Origin: JAEXOD01 sp937930275
Lineage (GTDB): Bacteria > Bacteroidota > Ignavibacteria > Ignavibacteriales > Melioribacteraceae
DNA length: 64,000 nucleotides
NCBI GenBank assembly: GCA_036733965.1
Contig: DAIMZL010000005.1
Coordinates: 8,178-72,177, forward strand
Reading direction: 5' to 3'
The notes under the pieces are model-generated. The model was not told the DNA's origin and ran no database searches. It worked only from the letters and a program-made list of their open reading frames with translations. How positions within the stretch are numbered: the stretch's first letter is position 1; every line of letters begins with the position of its first letter. Shown here piece after piece: positions 36,979 to 45,587 of the stretch. The translations under genes were made by a program, and so were the position numbers.

Positions 36979-37623
36979 TTAAAAAAAGAATCTAATACCT
37001 ACTCTTGTTAAAAACCCGCTCATATCAAATTTACGTTCAAAAACATGTTTTTTACCGTTGGCGTCTTTAACTTCATAAGTCCAACTTGGTTCGGAATTAT
37101 GATAAGTAATTTCTCCTACTATTTCCGAACGATTACCTAATTGATAAACCATTCCGCCTCCTAAACGCCATGCAAAATCAAATGCTGCGTGTACATCATC
37201 TTCGCTCGGATTTTCGTAACTATTATAAACAATTATCAACATATCTAAACCGGCCGAAGCGGTTGCAAAAGCTTTCCACCTTGGTGCAACCGGAAATAAT
37301 GCATTAAATGTTGCCATTACCGGTATTTCGTGTAAATTAGTTTCTGCACGTAATTCATTTACGGTATAATCTAAATTCCCCGGTAAATCGTTAAAATTTC
37401 CTATTAAAGTTTTATCGATGTAATTTTTATGAAACCAATCGATACTCCAACCGATTCTTAAATTTTGATCGATGTATTTTCCGCCTTCGTATCCTATAAT
37501 AAATCCTCCGTTACTTACCGAAGGAGAAAAATAACCTATTTTAATGGCAGCCGAATTAAACTGTGCGCTAACAACTACATTTAATAACATGAAACTAAAA
37601 ACAAAAATGATGACTTTTTTCAT
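36979..37623 (-). CDS. Small outer-membrane beta-barrel protein
   Basis: The 214-residue protein has a signal peptide (ending VVSAQ, about 20). An alternating beta-strand pattern follows and ends in an aromatic last strand (FLTRVGIRFFF), typical of 8-strand outer-membrane barrels. Barrel strands include AAIKIGYFSPSVSNGGFIIGY and IGWSIDWFHKNY. No named family is recognised. It is a single gene on the minus strand, upstream of and divergent from the ECF sigma operon. Confidence 0.65.
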   Translation of the reverse strand: MKKVIIFVFSFMLLNVVVSAQFNSAAIKIGYFSPSVSNGGFIIGYEGGKYIDQNLRIGWSIDWFHKNYIDKTLIGNFNDLPGNLDYTVNELRAETNLHEIPVMATFNALFPVAPRWKAFATASAGLDMLIIVYNSYENPSEDDVHAAFDFAWRLGGGMVYQLGNRSEIVGEITYHNSEPSWTYEVKDANGKKHVFERKFDMSGFLTRVGIRFFF

Positions 37624-37795
37624 TTTTTCCTCTTTATTGTTAAATATTATAATTTATCTCAAAAATCATTCCTACTTAAATCTAATTAATTTAGTATGTA
37701 AATATAATAATTCCGCTTTTTAATGTATATTAATTAGAACACATTGTAATAAATATTATACATATTGTAATTTAAATCACATTTTTTGCGAAAGA

Positions 37796-37822
37796 TGTAA
37801 CAAAACATTAATTTAAAACGTC
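37796..37822 (+). promoter_or_regulatory. Candidate ECF-sigma promoter (TGTAAC-N17-CGTC)
   Basis: TGTAAC (37796-37801) and CGTC (37819-37822) are separated by 17 bases and lie 20 bases upstream of the sigma factor start. The pair matches the common ECF promoter form (a -35 box with the AAC core and a CGTC -10 box) and suggests autoregulation. Confidence 0.5.
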
Positions 37823-37842
37823 TTTATAATAAACAGATTTTT

Positions 37843-38364
37843 ATGAAAAGTATAAAATTTAACTATCTAATTAAAAATTATAAGCAAGATATTTATCGGT
37901 TTTCGTTTTATATGCTTAAAAATAAACCGGATGCCGAAGACATTACCCAAGAGGTATTAATAAAAACCTGGGAAAACATTGAAAAATTTGAATTCTCTAA
38001 AGCTAAATCTTGGATAATGAAAACTACATATAATTTATGCATTGATTTAATTAGAAAAAGAAAAAGTGCAGATAACTTTGTTTACGAATCAGAAGAAGAC
38101 GAAGATTTTGAACTACCGGATAACGATTACTTAAATAATCCTTTAGTAAAAATGGAAAACGAATCTTTAAAAGAAAGAATAAACGAGGCAATACAAAATT
38201 TGCCTGAAAAACTTAAAACTATTTTTGTTATGTACGAGATTAATGAAATGAAATATAAAGAAATTTCGGACTTGTTAAATATTCCTATTAACAGTGTAAA
38301 AGTATTTTTATTAAGAGCACGTAAAAAATTACAATTAGAGCTACAGAGCTATGAAACTAAATAA
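37843..38364 (+). CDS. ECF-type RNA polymerase sigma factor
   Basis: The 173-residue protein has sigma region 2 (YMLKNKPDAEDITQEVLIKTWENIEKFE...KTTYNLCIDLIRKRK) and region 4 (LPEKLKTIFVMYEINEMKYKEISDLL ... VKVFLLRARKKLQ) with an acidic linker (SEEDEDFELPD). The length is normal for ECF factors. It overlaps the next gene by 14 bases and is followed by a DUF4252 gene, a common partner set in Bacteroidota. The ECF-like promoter just upstream suggests it drives its own operon. Confidence 0.94.
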   Translation: MKSIKFNYLIKNYKQDIYRFSFYMLKNKPDAEDITQEVLIKTWENIEKFEFSKAKSWIMKTTYNLCIDLIRKRKSADNFVYESEEDEDFELPDNDYLNNPLVKMENESLKERINEAIQNLPEKLKTIFVMYEINEMKYKEISDLLNIPINSVKVFLLRARKKLQLELQSYETK

Positions 38365-38881
38365 GAAAATTGAAAATCAAATAATATCGGTTGCGTATAA
38401 AGATGCAGATATTATAACCACTATTAAAATTTATACTTTAATATTTTTTAATAAGTCAGCTAAAAAAGTTTATAACAATTACAGATTAACAAAAAATTAT
38501 TTAAGTAAAATTAAAAAAGACGAACAATCGATAAATATTAAATTACCAAATTATATTGAAAGTAATAAACCGAGTTTTTGGACTGATATTTATTGCTTAT
38601 TTACGGCTAAACCAATTTTACCGATTATGTATGCAACAGTAATAATAATTGCAGTATTGCTTTCAATTTATGTAAAAGATAGTTTTTATAAACCGATTCC
38701 TAAAAATCGTTATTCGATAAATGAAATTAAAGAAGCCGATAAACAAGCGAAATATGCACTTGCCTTAATTGGTAATTTAATAAACGAAACAAATACAAAA
38801 ATAAAAACCGAAGTAATAACAAAACAGGTTGCAGAACCCTTAGCGGAAGGATTAAATGTAATTAACAATATATTAAATTAA
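38351..38881 (+). CDS. Single-span membrane protein, probable anti-sigma factor
   Basis: The 176-residue protein has a charged N-terminal half (about 1-90), one membrane helix (about 92-110, PILPIMYATVIIIAVLLSIY) and a C-terminal helical part. The layout and its 14-base overlap with the ECF sigma gene fit an anti-sigma factor. No zinc-type anti-sigma motif (HxxxCxxC) is present, so this is inference from context. Confidence 0.55.
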   Translation: MKLNKKIENQIISVAYKDADIITTIKIYTLIFFNKSAKKVYNNYRLTKNYLSKIKKDEQSINIKLPNYIESNKPSFWTDIYCLFTAKPILPIMYATVIIIAVLLSIYVKDSFYKPIPKNRYSINEIKEADKQAKYALALIGNLINETNTKIKTEVITKQVAEPLAEGLNVINNILN

Positions 38882-38892
38882 GGAGCACAACA

Positions 38893-39495
38893 ATGAAAAC
38901 CTTAAGATTTTTATTAACGGCAGTATTATTATTTTCAACTACTTTATTAAATGCCCAAAGCACAAAATATAGTTATCCCGATGAACCAGGATTTTTTGAC
39001 TTTGGTGACTTAAGTAAGCTTGAATCGGGTCCAAAAGTAACCGAAGTTCTTTTGCCCGAAAATATGATTCAATCAATTATAGCAATGTCGGAAGACGATG
39101 AGGACGTAAAGGGTTTATTAAATAATATTAAGTTTATAAGAGTTAGCTCGTACGGAATTACCGAAAAAAACACTAAAGCAATTGATACAAAGTTTAAAGA
39201 ATTTGATAAAGACCTTTTGGGCAAAAATTGGGATAGAATGGTTTCCACAAACGATAAAAAGGGAGGAGTAAGTATTTATGTAAAAAATCCCGGTAAAGAA
39301 GGAATTCAAGGACTTGTAATACTTGCAAAACGAAAAAGCGGAGAAGCAACTTTTGTAAACATTGCAGGTAAATTGGACCTTAAATCATTAAGTAAAATTG
39401 GCGGAAAATTCAACATCCCCAATATGCATAATATGGAAAATTTTACCGGTGAAGAAAAACATACCGGAGATGAAAAAAATACAGATAAAAAATAA
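38893..39495 (+). CDS. DUF4252 domain-containing secreted protein
   Basis: The 200-residue protein has a signal peptide (ending LLNAQ, about 21). A DUF4252 domain (about 45-170) follows, with VTEVLLPENMIQSIIAMS, NIKFIRVSSYGI, GGVSIYVKNPGKEGIQGLVILAK and ATFVNIAGKLDLKSLSKIGG. The tail is rich in Asn, Glu and Lys with an imperfect ENFTGEEKHTGDEKNT repeat. The family often sits next to ECF sigma and anti-sigma genes, as here. The molecular role is unknown. Confidence 0.85.
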   Translation: MKTLRFLLTAVLLFSTTLLNAQSTKYSYPDEPGFFDFGDLSKLESGPKVTEVLLPENMIQSIIAMSEDDEDVKGLLNNIKFIRVSSYGITEKNTKAIDTKFKEFDKDLLGKNWDRMVSTNDKKGGVSIYVKNPGKEGIQGLVILAKRKSGEATFVNIAGKLDLKSLSKIGGKFNIPNMHNMENFTGEEKHTGDEKNTDKK

Positions 39496-39497
39496 AT

Positions 39498-39944
39498 TTA
39501 ATTTTCTGATAAGCTGCTTACAAATATTATTTGGGGCAGCTTAATATATTCTTCTTTTTTACGTAAAAAAACAAATATACCCAAGTAATAAATAACCAAC
39601 ACTCCCATTCCGGTTAAAAACCCATATAATTCTTTATTTTTTGTATTCTCAAATAAACTTATTCCTATTAAAATAGATACAATTAATAAAACAAGCGGTA
39701 TACCGTAAAGTAAAACGGAAGCCATAAATAAGTTACTCCCCTTTAAACTTACTTTTACCCTATCTCCCGGTTTTACCCCATAAGGGTCGCTTACTTTTAG
39801 TTTTTTTTTATTTCCTTCGGTGGGACTGCAGTAAACTTTTGCCGAACACTCCGCACATTCCCCTTTTTCAATAATTGCAATTTCTGCTGTTCCTTTATCA
39901 ACTTTAATTACAATTCCTTCTTCTATTAATTCTTCACTATTCAT
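39498..39944 (-). CDS. RseC/MucC-like positive regulator, SoxR-reducing family
   Basis: The 148-residue protein has an N-terminal domain with three cysteines at 30, 33 and 39 (CAECSAKVYC). A beta segment (PYGVKPGDRVKVSLK) and two membrane helices (about 72-93 and 100-125) follow. The usual fourth Cys of the family is not obvious. Members act in membrane redox complexes (Rnf/Rsx linked) or in sigma-E control. It ends 2 bp from the convergent DUF4252 gene. Confidence 0.8.
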   Translation of the reverse strand: MNSEELIEEGIVIKVDKGTAEIAIIEKGECAECSAKVYCSPTEGNKKKLKVSDPYGVKPGDRVKVSLKGSNLFMASVLLYGIPLVLLIVSILIGISLFENTKNKELYGFLTGMGVLVIYYLGIFVFLRKKEEYIKLPQIIFVSSLSEN

Positions 39945-40248
39945 AATGTTTTATAATTTTATCATTTAAAAATAACTAATAATATTTTTGTATCAAAGTT
40001 AAAAAGGTTATTATTAAACAGTAATTAATAACTGTTTAATAATATGTTTGCAGTATTATACTAAGTTATAAAATTATATAACAATTTTTCAATTAATTAG
40101 TTTTTAACTATTTTTTTTACTTTTGCATTTATAATTGCTAAAAGAATAAAAAAAAACAGACGCCCGAATGAGCGTCTGTAAAATATCATTCTAAACCTTA
40201 AAACCACTTAAAAAATATAAATGTAGCGGTTTTATTAGTTTATCACTT
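39945..40248. other. Intergenic region with a 9-bp inverted repeat and the fba terminator
   Basis: TTAAACAGT (40014-40022) and ACTGTTTAA (40031-40039) form a perfect inverted repeat with an 8-base AT spacer, a possible protein-binding site for the rseC-like promoter. The fba terminator lies at 40148-40179. Nothing else is seen. Confidence 0.5.
40148..40179 (-). terminator. Terminator after the fructose-bisphosphate aldolase gene
   Basis: ACAGACGC (40156-40163) pairs with GCGTCTGT (40172-40179). On the minus strand the hairpin is followed by nine or more T. Confidence 0.93.
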
Positions 40249-41280
40249 TTATACGCCTAAAGTTTTACCGTCTGCACGTAAATCGTAAACAGCCTGTTTA
40301 ACTCTTTCTTTCATACCTGTTTCTGCTTTTTTCAAGTAGTTACGTGGGTCGTATAATTTCTTATTTCCTACTTCACTTTCAATTTTTAATACACCGTCAT
40401 AATTTTTTAACATGTGGTCAACAATAGGACGAGTAAATGCATATTGTGTATCTGTATCAACATTCATCTTAATTACGCCGTATTCCAATGTTTCGTGAAT
40501 TTCTTCAATTGATGAACCGCTTCCGCCATGAAATACTAAATAAAATTCTGCTTCTTTACCGTATTTTGCAATAACTGCATCTTGACCTTGTTTTAAGATA
40601 ATCGGTTTTAATTTTACATTCCCCGGTTTATACACACCGTGAACATTACCGAAAGTAGCTGCAAACATATATTTTGCACCCGGAACCGAAGATAATCTTT
40701 CATACACATAAACCATATCTGCTGGAGTTGTATATAATTTATCTTTTGGTGCTCCTTCGTTATTAACGCCGTCTTCTTCGCCGCCTACAACACCGGCTTC
40801 AACTTCTAAAATAATTCCTAATTCTACACATTCTTTTAGTAGCTCAACAGCAACATCCATGTTTTCTTTTAACGGTAATTCGCTACCGTCAAACATATGC
40901 GAGTTAAATAATGGAAGCATCCCTGCGGCAACTCTTTTTTTAGATTCATTAATTAAAGGGCGTAAAAACTTTTCAATTTTTCCGTGTGTGCAATGGTCTG
41001 TATGCAAAGCTACGTTAATATCATATTTTTCAGCCATTAAATGAACGTGATTTGCAATAGAAATAGCACCTAAAGCCATATCTTTTACATATGCACCGCT
41101 GGCAAATTCACCGCCGCCGGTTGATACTTGAATTATACCATCGCTTTTTGTTTCTGCTAAGGCTGCTAATACTGCATTAGCGGTTGCTTCACTTGTTACG
41201 TTAATTGCAGGATATGCAAATTTGTTCTTTTTTGCATTTTCTAACATTTGGCAATATTTTTCAAAATTTACTACAGGCAT
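40249..41280 (-). CDS. fba: Class II fructose-bisphosphate aldolase
   Basis: The 343-residue enzyme splits fructose 1,6-bisphosphate in glycolysis. It has the class IIA features ALHTDHCTHGKIEKFLRP (zinc ligands and catalytic Asp), NSHMFDGSELPLKEN, LEVEAGVVGGEEDGV, GNVHGVYKPG, LVFHGGSGSS and KMNVDTDTQYAFT. The start is the ATG at 41280, preceded by AAGGAG. It is a single gene with its own terminator. Confidence 0.97.
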   Translation of the reverse strand: MPVVNFEKYCQMLENAKKNKFAYPAINVTSEATANAVLAALAETKSDGIIQVSTGGGEFASGAYVKDMALGAISIANHVHLMAEKYDINVALHTDHCTHGKIEKFLRPLINESKKRVAAGMLPLFNSHMFDGSELPLKENMDVAVELLKECVELGIILEVEAGVVGGEEDGVNNEGAPKDKLYTTPADMVYVYERLSSVPGAKYMFAATFGNVHGVYKPGNVKLKPIILKQGQDAVIAKYGKEAEFYLVFHGGSGSSIEEIHETLEYGVIKMNVDTDTQYAFTRPIVDHMLKNYDGVLKIESEVGNKKLYDPRNYLKKAETGMKERVKQAVYDLRADGKTLGV

Positions 41281-41393
41281 GTCATCTCCTTGTTTTATTT
41301 CTGTTTAAAAATTCAACTTTTTGAATATTTTTAATATGCTAATATACTTATATACAATATAAAAATAAACTAATTTCTTTTTCCCTTAAGCGT

Positions 41394-42428
41394 TTAAGTC
41401 CTATTAAGTGCGTTTTTTACAATAATCTCTAAAACATCACTATATGAATATCCATACATTTTGGCTGCTCTAAAAAATCCGGCATCCAAACTTAAATCCG
41501 GATTCGGGTTTACTTCAAGAATAAATATATTCCCGTTTTCATCTAATCTTATATCAACACGTGCATATCCGCTACACTGCAGCAGCTTAAAACAATTTAT
41601 TGCTGTTTCTTTTACTTTTTTTTCAATTTCTTTAGTTAATTTTGCGGGACAAATAGGAATTGTTTTTTTATAACACTGGTGCTCCGAATTCCATTTAGCA
41701 TTAAACCCAACAATTTTATTAAAATTTTCAGGCATATCACTAAAATCAATTTCACTTATAGGCAGCACTATTAAATCATCGGATTCAATTATTGAAACAT
41801 TTAGTTCTCTTCCGTCAATAAATTCTTCAATAATTGCCGGTTGTTTAAAATTATTTAAAATAAAATTAATTTTTTCTATTGCTTTATCATAATTTCTTAC
41901 AACACTATCGTCATCTATTCCTATACTGCCGTCTTCAGAAACCGGTTTTACAATAGCCGGATAATTAATATCTATCTCACAATTTTCTTCTATTCTACTA
42001 ATACATTTAAACTTCGGAACACTTATGCCGTTTGCCGCTAATATTTGCTTACTTAAATATTTGTTTTGACAAATTCCTAAATTTTTGGTAGTTCCTCCGG
42101 TAAAAGGGATGTTAAGTAATTTGAAAAATGAAGCAAAGTTTTTTTCTAACCCCGCTCTATCTTTATAAATCTCAACCAAATTAAATATAATATCAGGCTT
42201 GTTTTTTTCTAAGTCGGTAAGTAGTATGTTAAAATCATCAAGAATATTTAAATTATAAGCTTCAAAGCCCTTTTTCCGCAAACATTCCGAAATAAGTTCA
42301 TATTCGGCAATTATGTCGTTTCCTCTCATTTTGTATGCTTCGGAAAGCTTAAACTGTTCGGTACACTTTGTAGCGTAAGGGTCAACTAATTGGGTATAAG
42401 GTTCGTTAAAGACTACTGCAACTTTCAT
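41394..42428 (-). CDS. ATP-grasp ligase (D-Ala-D-Ala ligase-like)
   Basis: From the ATG at 42428 the protein has 344 residues: an N-terminal Rossmann-like part (MKVAVVFNEPYTQ), then the ATP-grasp fold. The visible motifs are YPAIVKPVSEDGSIGI (156-171, ATP-binding Lys161), EEFIDGRELNVS (201-212) and the metal-binding stretch YARVDIRLDENG (288-299) with EVNPNPDLS (305-313). A longer upstream frame reaches 42560, but it overlaps the divergent gene's start and starts with non-conserved sequence, so I prefer 42428. The substrate is unknown. A peptidoglycan ligase or a small-molecule or peptide ligase are both possible. The divergent C39-like gene is its likely partner. Confidence 0.85.
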   Translation of the reverse strand: MKVAVVFNEPYTQLVDPYATKCTEQFKLSEAYKMRGNDIIAEYELISECLRKKGFEAYNLNILDDFNILLTDLEKNKPDIIFNLVEIYKDRAGLEKNFASFFKLLNIPFTGGTTKNLGICQNKYLSKQILAANGISVPKFKCISRIEENCEIDINYPAIVKPVSEDGSIGIDDDSVVRNYDKAIEKINFILNNFKQPAIIEEFIDGRELNVSIIESDDLIVLPISEIDFSDMPENFNKIVGFNAKWNSEHQCYKKTIPICPAKLTKEIEKKVKETAINCFKLLQCSGYARVDIRLDENGNIFILEVNPNPDLSLDAGFFRAAKMYGYSYSDVLEIIVKNALNRT

Positions 42429-42499
42429 TTTTGTTATTTTTGTATGGTCATAATATCTAAAAATTTTATATATTAAATATAATAAATTTAGAAATAAAT

Positions 42500-43491
42500 A
42501 TGAGTTTTTATCCCCAACCAAACGATTATACTTGCGGACCGTTTTCATTAAAATACGCAATGAATATGTTCGGCGTATTTATTAGTGACGGTTTGATAAT
42601 TGAGANNNNNNNNNNNNNNNNNNNNNNNNNNNNNNNNNNNNNNNNNNNNNNNNNNNNNNNNNNNNNNNNNNNNNNNNNNNNNNNNNNNNNNNNNNNNNNN
42701 NNNNNAAATACGCAATGAATATGTTCGGCGTATTTATTAGTGACGGTTTGATAATTGAGAGATCCGGAGCCCGCTGGTGGGACGGTGTTGATGAAGTAGG
42801 CTTAGAGCGTGCTGCTAATTTTTTTAATTTTAAGTTTAAACCGTTTACAACAAATAGCGAAACAAAAGCGGTAAAAATGCTTAACGAACACTTAAAAAAC
42901 AATTACCCTTGTATTTTAAGCGTAGATAATTGGAAGCATTGGATTACGGTAGTAAACCATACTAAATCGGAATATGTTATTATTAATAGCGGCGAAAATA
43001 AAATATTTTACACTTTAAAGACTAACGAACTAATTGACTATTGGTCATATTACAACGAAGCAACAGATTTATATAGCTATGACGGGTATGTTGTTATTCC
43101 TAAATTTAAAACAAAAATTCACGCAAAATTTACGCCTAAAAAAGCCGAAATTTTAATGTATGCCGAAAATAAAGACCTTGCGGTTAATTGGGAAGATTAT
43201 TTTAACGACCTCGCTATATTTACTACCCCTTTAACTGACGATACAATTGATTTTATTACTTTTCAAAATTTTTTAAAAAAGCATGCAAAATTTATTATAG
43301 ATAAGGTTATATTTTGGCACGGAAATATTTCGTCTTCGGAATTAAAAAAGATTGTGAATAATATGGAATTTGTTGCAGAAATTTATAATTTTGTAGTGTT
43401 GAAAAAAAACGAAAATAAAGCTGTTACCGATTTGGCGTTGTTACTTATGATGTACGCCTGCGGAACTTACGGAATGTCGAAATTTTATTAA
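42500..43491 (+). CDS. C39-like cysteine peptidase, intact after removing an assembly duplication
   Basis: The frame is broken only by the N run. Deleting bases 42606-42760 (100 N plus one 55-bp copy) joins ...GLIIE to RSGARWWDGVDEVG in frame and gives 278 residues. The product starts MSFYPQPNDYTCGPFSLKYAM: Gln6 and Cys12 fit the papain-like/C39 active site. A later His lies in DNWKHWITVV and a polar residue in VIINSGENK. No signal peptide is visible. The C-terminal half (about 150-278) is not recognised. It is divergent from the ATP-grasp gene 71 bp away. Confidence 0.75.
42606..42705. other. 100-N scaffold gap flanked by identical 55-bp contig overlaps
   Basis: Bases 42551-42605 are repeated exactly at 42706-42760. 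Collapsing one copy and the N run restores the reading frame of the C39-like gene, which strongly supports the artefact reading. Confidence 0.95.
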
Positions 43492-43500
43492 GGAATTTAT

Positions 43501-44061
43501 ATGCTAAAAAGAAACCCGCTAATTTTAACCAAGTTAAACACTGCCCTTTTAGTTGTTGATATTCAAGAAAAAATTGTACCGGCTATGAATGAGAGCCAGC
43601 GATTTATTTCTAATACCGTAAAACTAATAAAAGGATGTAAAGTATTAGGTTTACCTATATTTTTAACAGAACAATACCCAAAAGGTTTAGGTGCTACGGT
43701 TGGTGAAATAAAAGAAGAATTAAAAGATATTACCCCCATACAAAAAATGTCTTTCAGTTGTGCCGGCTCAGTTGAACTTATGGCTAAATTAAAAAAATCC
43801 GAAATTAAAAATATAATTTTAGCCGGAATAGAATCGCATGTATGTATTTCACAAACAGCATTGGATTTATCTGTTAACGGTTTTAATATTATTGTTGCAG
43901 CCGATGCCGTTACTTCAAGAAGAAAGTTTGATTATGAAATTGCTTTAAGTAGAATGGCACGCAATAATATTGACGTTACTTTAACTGAATCGATATTATT
44001 TGAAATGCTTAATGTTTGCGGTACAGATGACTTTAAGCAAATTTCTAAAATTGTAAAATAA
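43501..44061 (+). CDS. Isochorismatase-family cysteine hydrolase
   Basis: The 186-residue protein has the family motifs: ALLVVDIQEKIVPAM with the catalytic Asp, KMSFSC in place of the usual K-x-x-x-S-x-F, and the nucleophile Cys in GIESHVCISQTALDL. It is closest in layout to YcaC/nicotinamidase-like members. The substrate is unknown. It starts 9 bp after the C39-like gene and may be co-transcribed with it, ending at the terminator at 44081. Confidence 0.9.
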   Translation: MLKRNPLILTKLNTALLVVDIQEKIVPAMNESQRFISNTVKLIKGCKVLGLPIFLTEQYPKGLGATVGEIKEELKDITPIQKMSFSCAGSVELMAKLKKSEIKNIILAGIESHVCISQTALDLSVNGFNIIVAADAVTSRRKFDYEIALSRMARNNIDVTLTESILFEMLNVCGTDDFKQISKIVK

Positions 44062-44080
44062 AAACAAATTAACTTATTTA

Positions 44081-44110
44081 AAAAGAGGCATATTAATTAT
44101 GCCTCTTTTT
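44081..44110. terminator. Bidirectional terminator
   Basis: AAAAGAGGCAT and ATGCCTCTTTT form a stem with a short AT loop, with A and T tracts on both sides. It separates the isochorismatase gene from the convergent DUF2062 gene. Confidence 0.9.
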
Positions 44111-44121
44111 GTTTTAAATTT

Positions 44122-44622
44122 TTATACTTGCAGATTTCGCTTTTTACGATGTGCACAAATTAATTTGTAAATTACAAAATACATTATTACAGAACAGCAC
44201 AATGCTAATATAGATGTACCCGTAAACAATACTATCAATCCGTTTTGACTTAAATTTAATATCCCCGAAAAAGAAGGTGATGTTAAAAACTCCGATATTG
44301 AATTCCAGCTTATTTCAATGTGAGTAATAAACTGTCCTATGTTTATTGCCGCATAATAGATGGGTAATATTGTTAACGGATTAGAAATTAATGTTGCAGT
44401 TACCGTTAACAAAACATTACTCCCTAAAAATATGGAAATAGGTACGGCAATAATTGTTTGGAGACCTATGGGGAATAAAAGACCTATAAATATACCTAAG
44501 GCAATACTAAATGCAATTTCGGCAGGAGTAGATTTTAAGTTTAATAATTTTTCGTAGTAATACTTAATAGATAATTTATTAAATTTCTTTATAGTTTGTA
44601 TAAAGCTGATTTTCATTCGCAT
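44122..44622 (-). CDS. DUF2062 domain-containing membrane protein
   Basis: From the first in-frame ATG at 44622 the protein has 166 residues. The DUF2062 core STPAEIAFSIALGIFIGLLFPIG is followed by a helix pair (QTIIAVPISIFLGSNVLLTVTATLISNPLTILPIYYAAINIGQF) and a C-terminal helix. A TTG at 44643 would extend it by seven residues without a ribosome site. Function unknown; members are often linked to cell-surface glycan genes. Confidence 0.85.
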   Translation of the reverse strand: MRMKISFIQTIKKFNKLSIKYYYEKLLNLKSTPAEIAFSIALGIFIGLLFPIGLQTIIAVPISIFLGSNVLLTVTATLISNPLTILPIYYAAINIGQFITHIEISWNSISEFLTSPSFSGILNLSQNGLIVLFTGTSILALCCSVIMYFVIYKLICAHRKKRNLQV

Positions 44623-44889
44623 ACAATTTTTTGACAAAAACAACTACAAAATTATATTTAAACTTATTAATATGCAAATTTAAAAATTTTACGGGTAACG
44701 GGGAATATTAGACCATTATTTTTTAAGTGAGGAAAAAATACTTATTTTTTTTAGTTAAATAGCATTTTTTTTCAAAAAAACAAGTAAAAAGTGCATTTTT
44801 GATAAAAATATTTTTTGCAAAATGAAATTTAATTAATATATTAATGAATACAATTTAACAATCCTTAAAAACTAAACTAAAGGGAAGTT

Positions 44890-45267
44890 ATGGGAAAATC
44901 GAAAGAAAAACCTGCCGAAAAACCGGTTAAAAAAGCAGCAAAACCGGCTGCAAAAAAGACCGAAAAACCTGAACCGAAGCCAAAAGCAAAATCCATGACT
45001 AAAGCTCAGATTATTGCTTACATGGCAGAAAAGTTAAACATAACCAAAAAACAGACCGGCGATTTTTTAAACGAATTTGTTTTATTGGCTTATAAAGAAG
45101 CTAAAAAAGATTTCGTTATTCCGGGTATCGGCAAATTATCTTTGGCTCAAAGGAAAAAGAGAAAAGCACGCAATCCACGTACAGGCGAGGAAATTGTTGT
45201 TCCTGCTAAAAAAGTGGTTAAATTCCGTATCGCTAAAGCTTGTAAGGACGCGATATTGGGCAAATAG
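44890..45267 (+). CDS. HU-family DNA-binding protein with Lys/Ala/Pro-rich N-terminal tail
   Basis: The first 35 residues of the 125-residue protein are almost only Lys, Ala, Pro and Glu (GKSKEKPAEKPVKKAAKPAA...). A complete HU/IHF fold follows (MTKAQIIAYMAEKLNITKKQTGDFL ... GIGKLSLAQRKKRKARNPRTGEEI). The arm Pro of the RNPRTGEE motif is present. The tail resembles histone H1-like extensions found in some Bacteroidota and Deinococcus-like HU proteins. It may help compact the chromosome. A ribosome site AAGGGAAG precedes the start. Confidence 0.92.
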   Translation: MGKSKEKPAEKPVKKAAKPAAKKTEKPEPKPKAKSMTKAQIIAYMAEKLNITKKQTGDFLNEFVLLAYKEAKKDFVIPGIGKLSLAQRKKRKARNPRTGEEIVVPAKKVVKFRIAKACKDAILGK

Positions 45268-45287
45268 TTTTACTATATATGTTTTTT

Positions 45288-45314
45288 AAGGGGATAATTT
45301 TTGTCCCCTTTTTT
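45288..45314 (+). terminator. Rho-independent terminator after the HU gene
   Basis: AAGGGGA pairs with TCCCCTT around a 9-base loop, followed by a T run. Confidence 0.9.
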
Positions 45315-45488
45315 ATTTTAAATAATTTTCAATATTTGTAATTATTCCTGATAGCTTAATTTTACGTTGTATTATTATTGTATTTTTATCGAAAATAGAT
45401 AACACACTAAAAATATAATCCATAATCCAACATCTAATACTTTATTTAGCTTATTTATACAACTCTTAAAATTCAGTATTCAAAATTT

Positions 45489-45521
45489 AAAAAAATCCTC
45501 ATTCCGTTTAAGGAATAGGGA
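45489..45521 (-). terminator. Second terminator downstream of serC
   Basis: TCCTCATTCC and GGAATAGGGA form an imperfect stem. On the minus strand a T run follows the hairpin (A run at 45489-45495 on the plus strand). Confidence 0.65.
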
Positions 45522-45553
45522 CATTCAAAACTCAGCATTCAAAATTAAACATT

Positions 45554-45587
45554 AAAAAAAATCCCCGCTTATTTTCGGAAGCGAGGA
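45554..45587 (-). terminator. First terminator downstream of serC
   Basis: TCCCCGCTT and AAGCGAGGA form the stem. On the minus strand it is followed by eight T. It lies 28 bp past the serC stop. Confidence 0.8.

Noticed and set aside
41394..42560. Extended start for the ATP-grasp gene at 42560
   Set aside because: The extra 44 residues are not conserved-looking, they overlap the start of the divergent C39-like gene, and the ATP-grasp fold begins naturally at the ATG at 42428.
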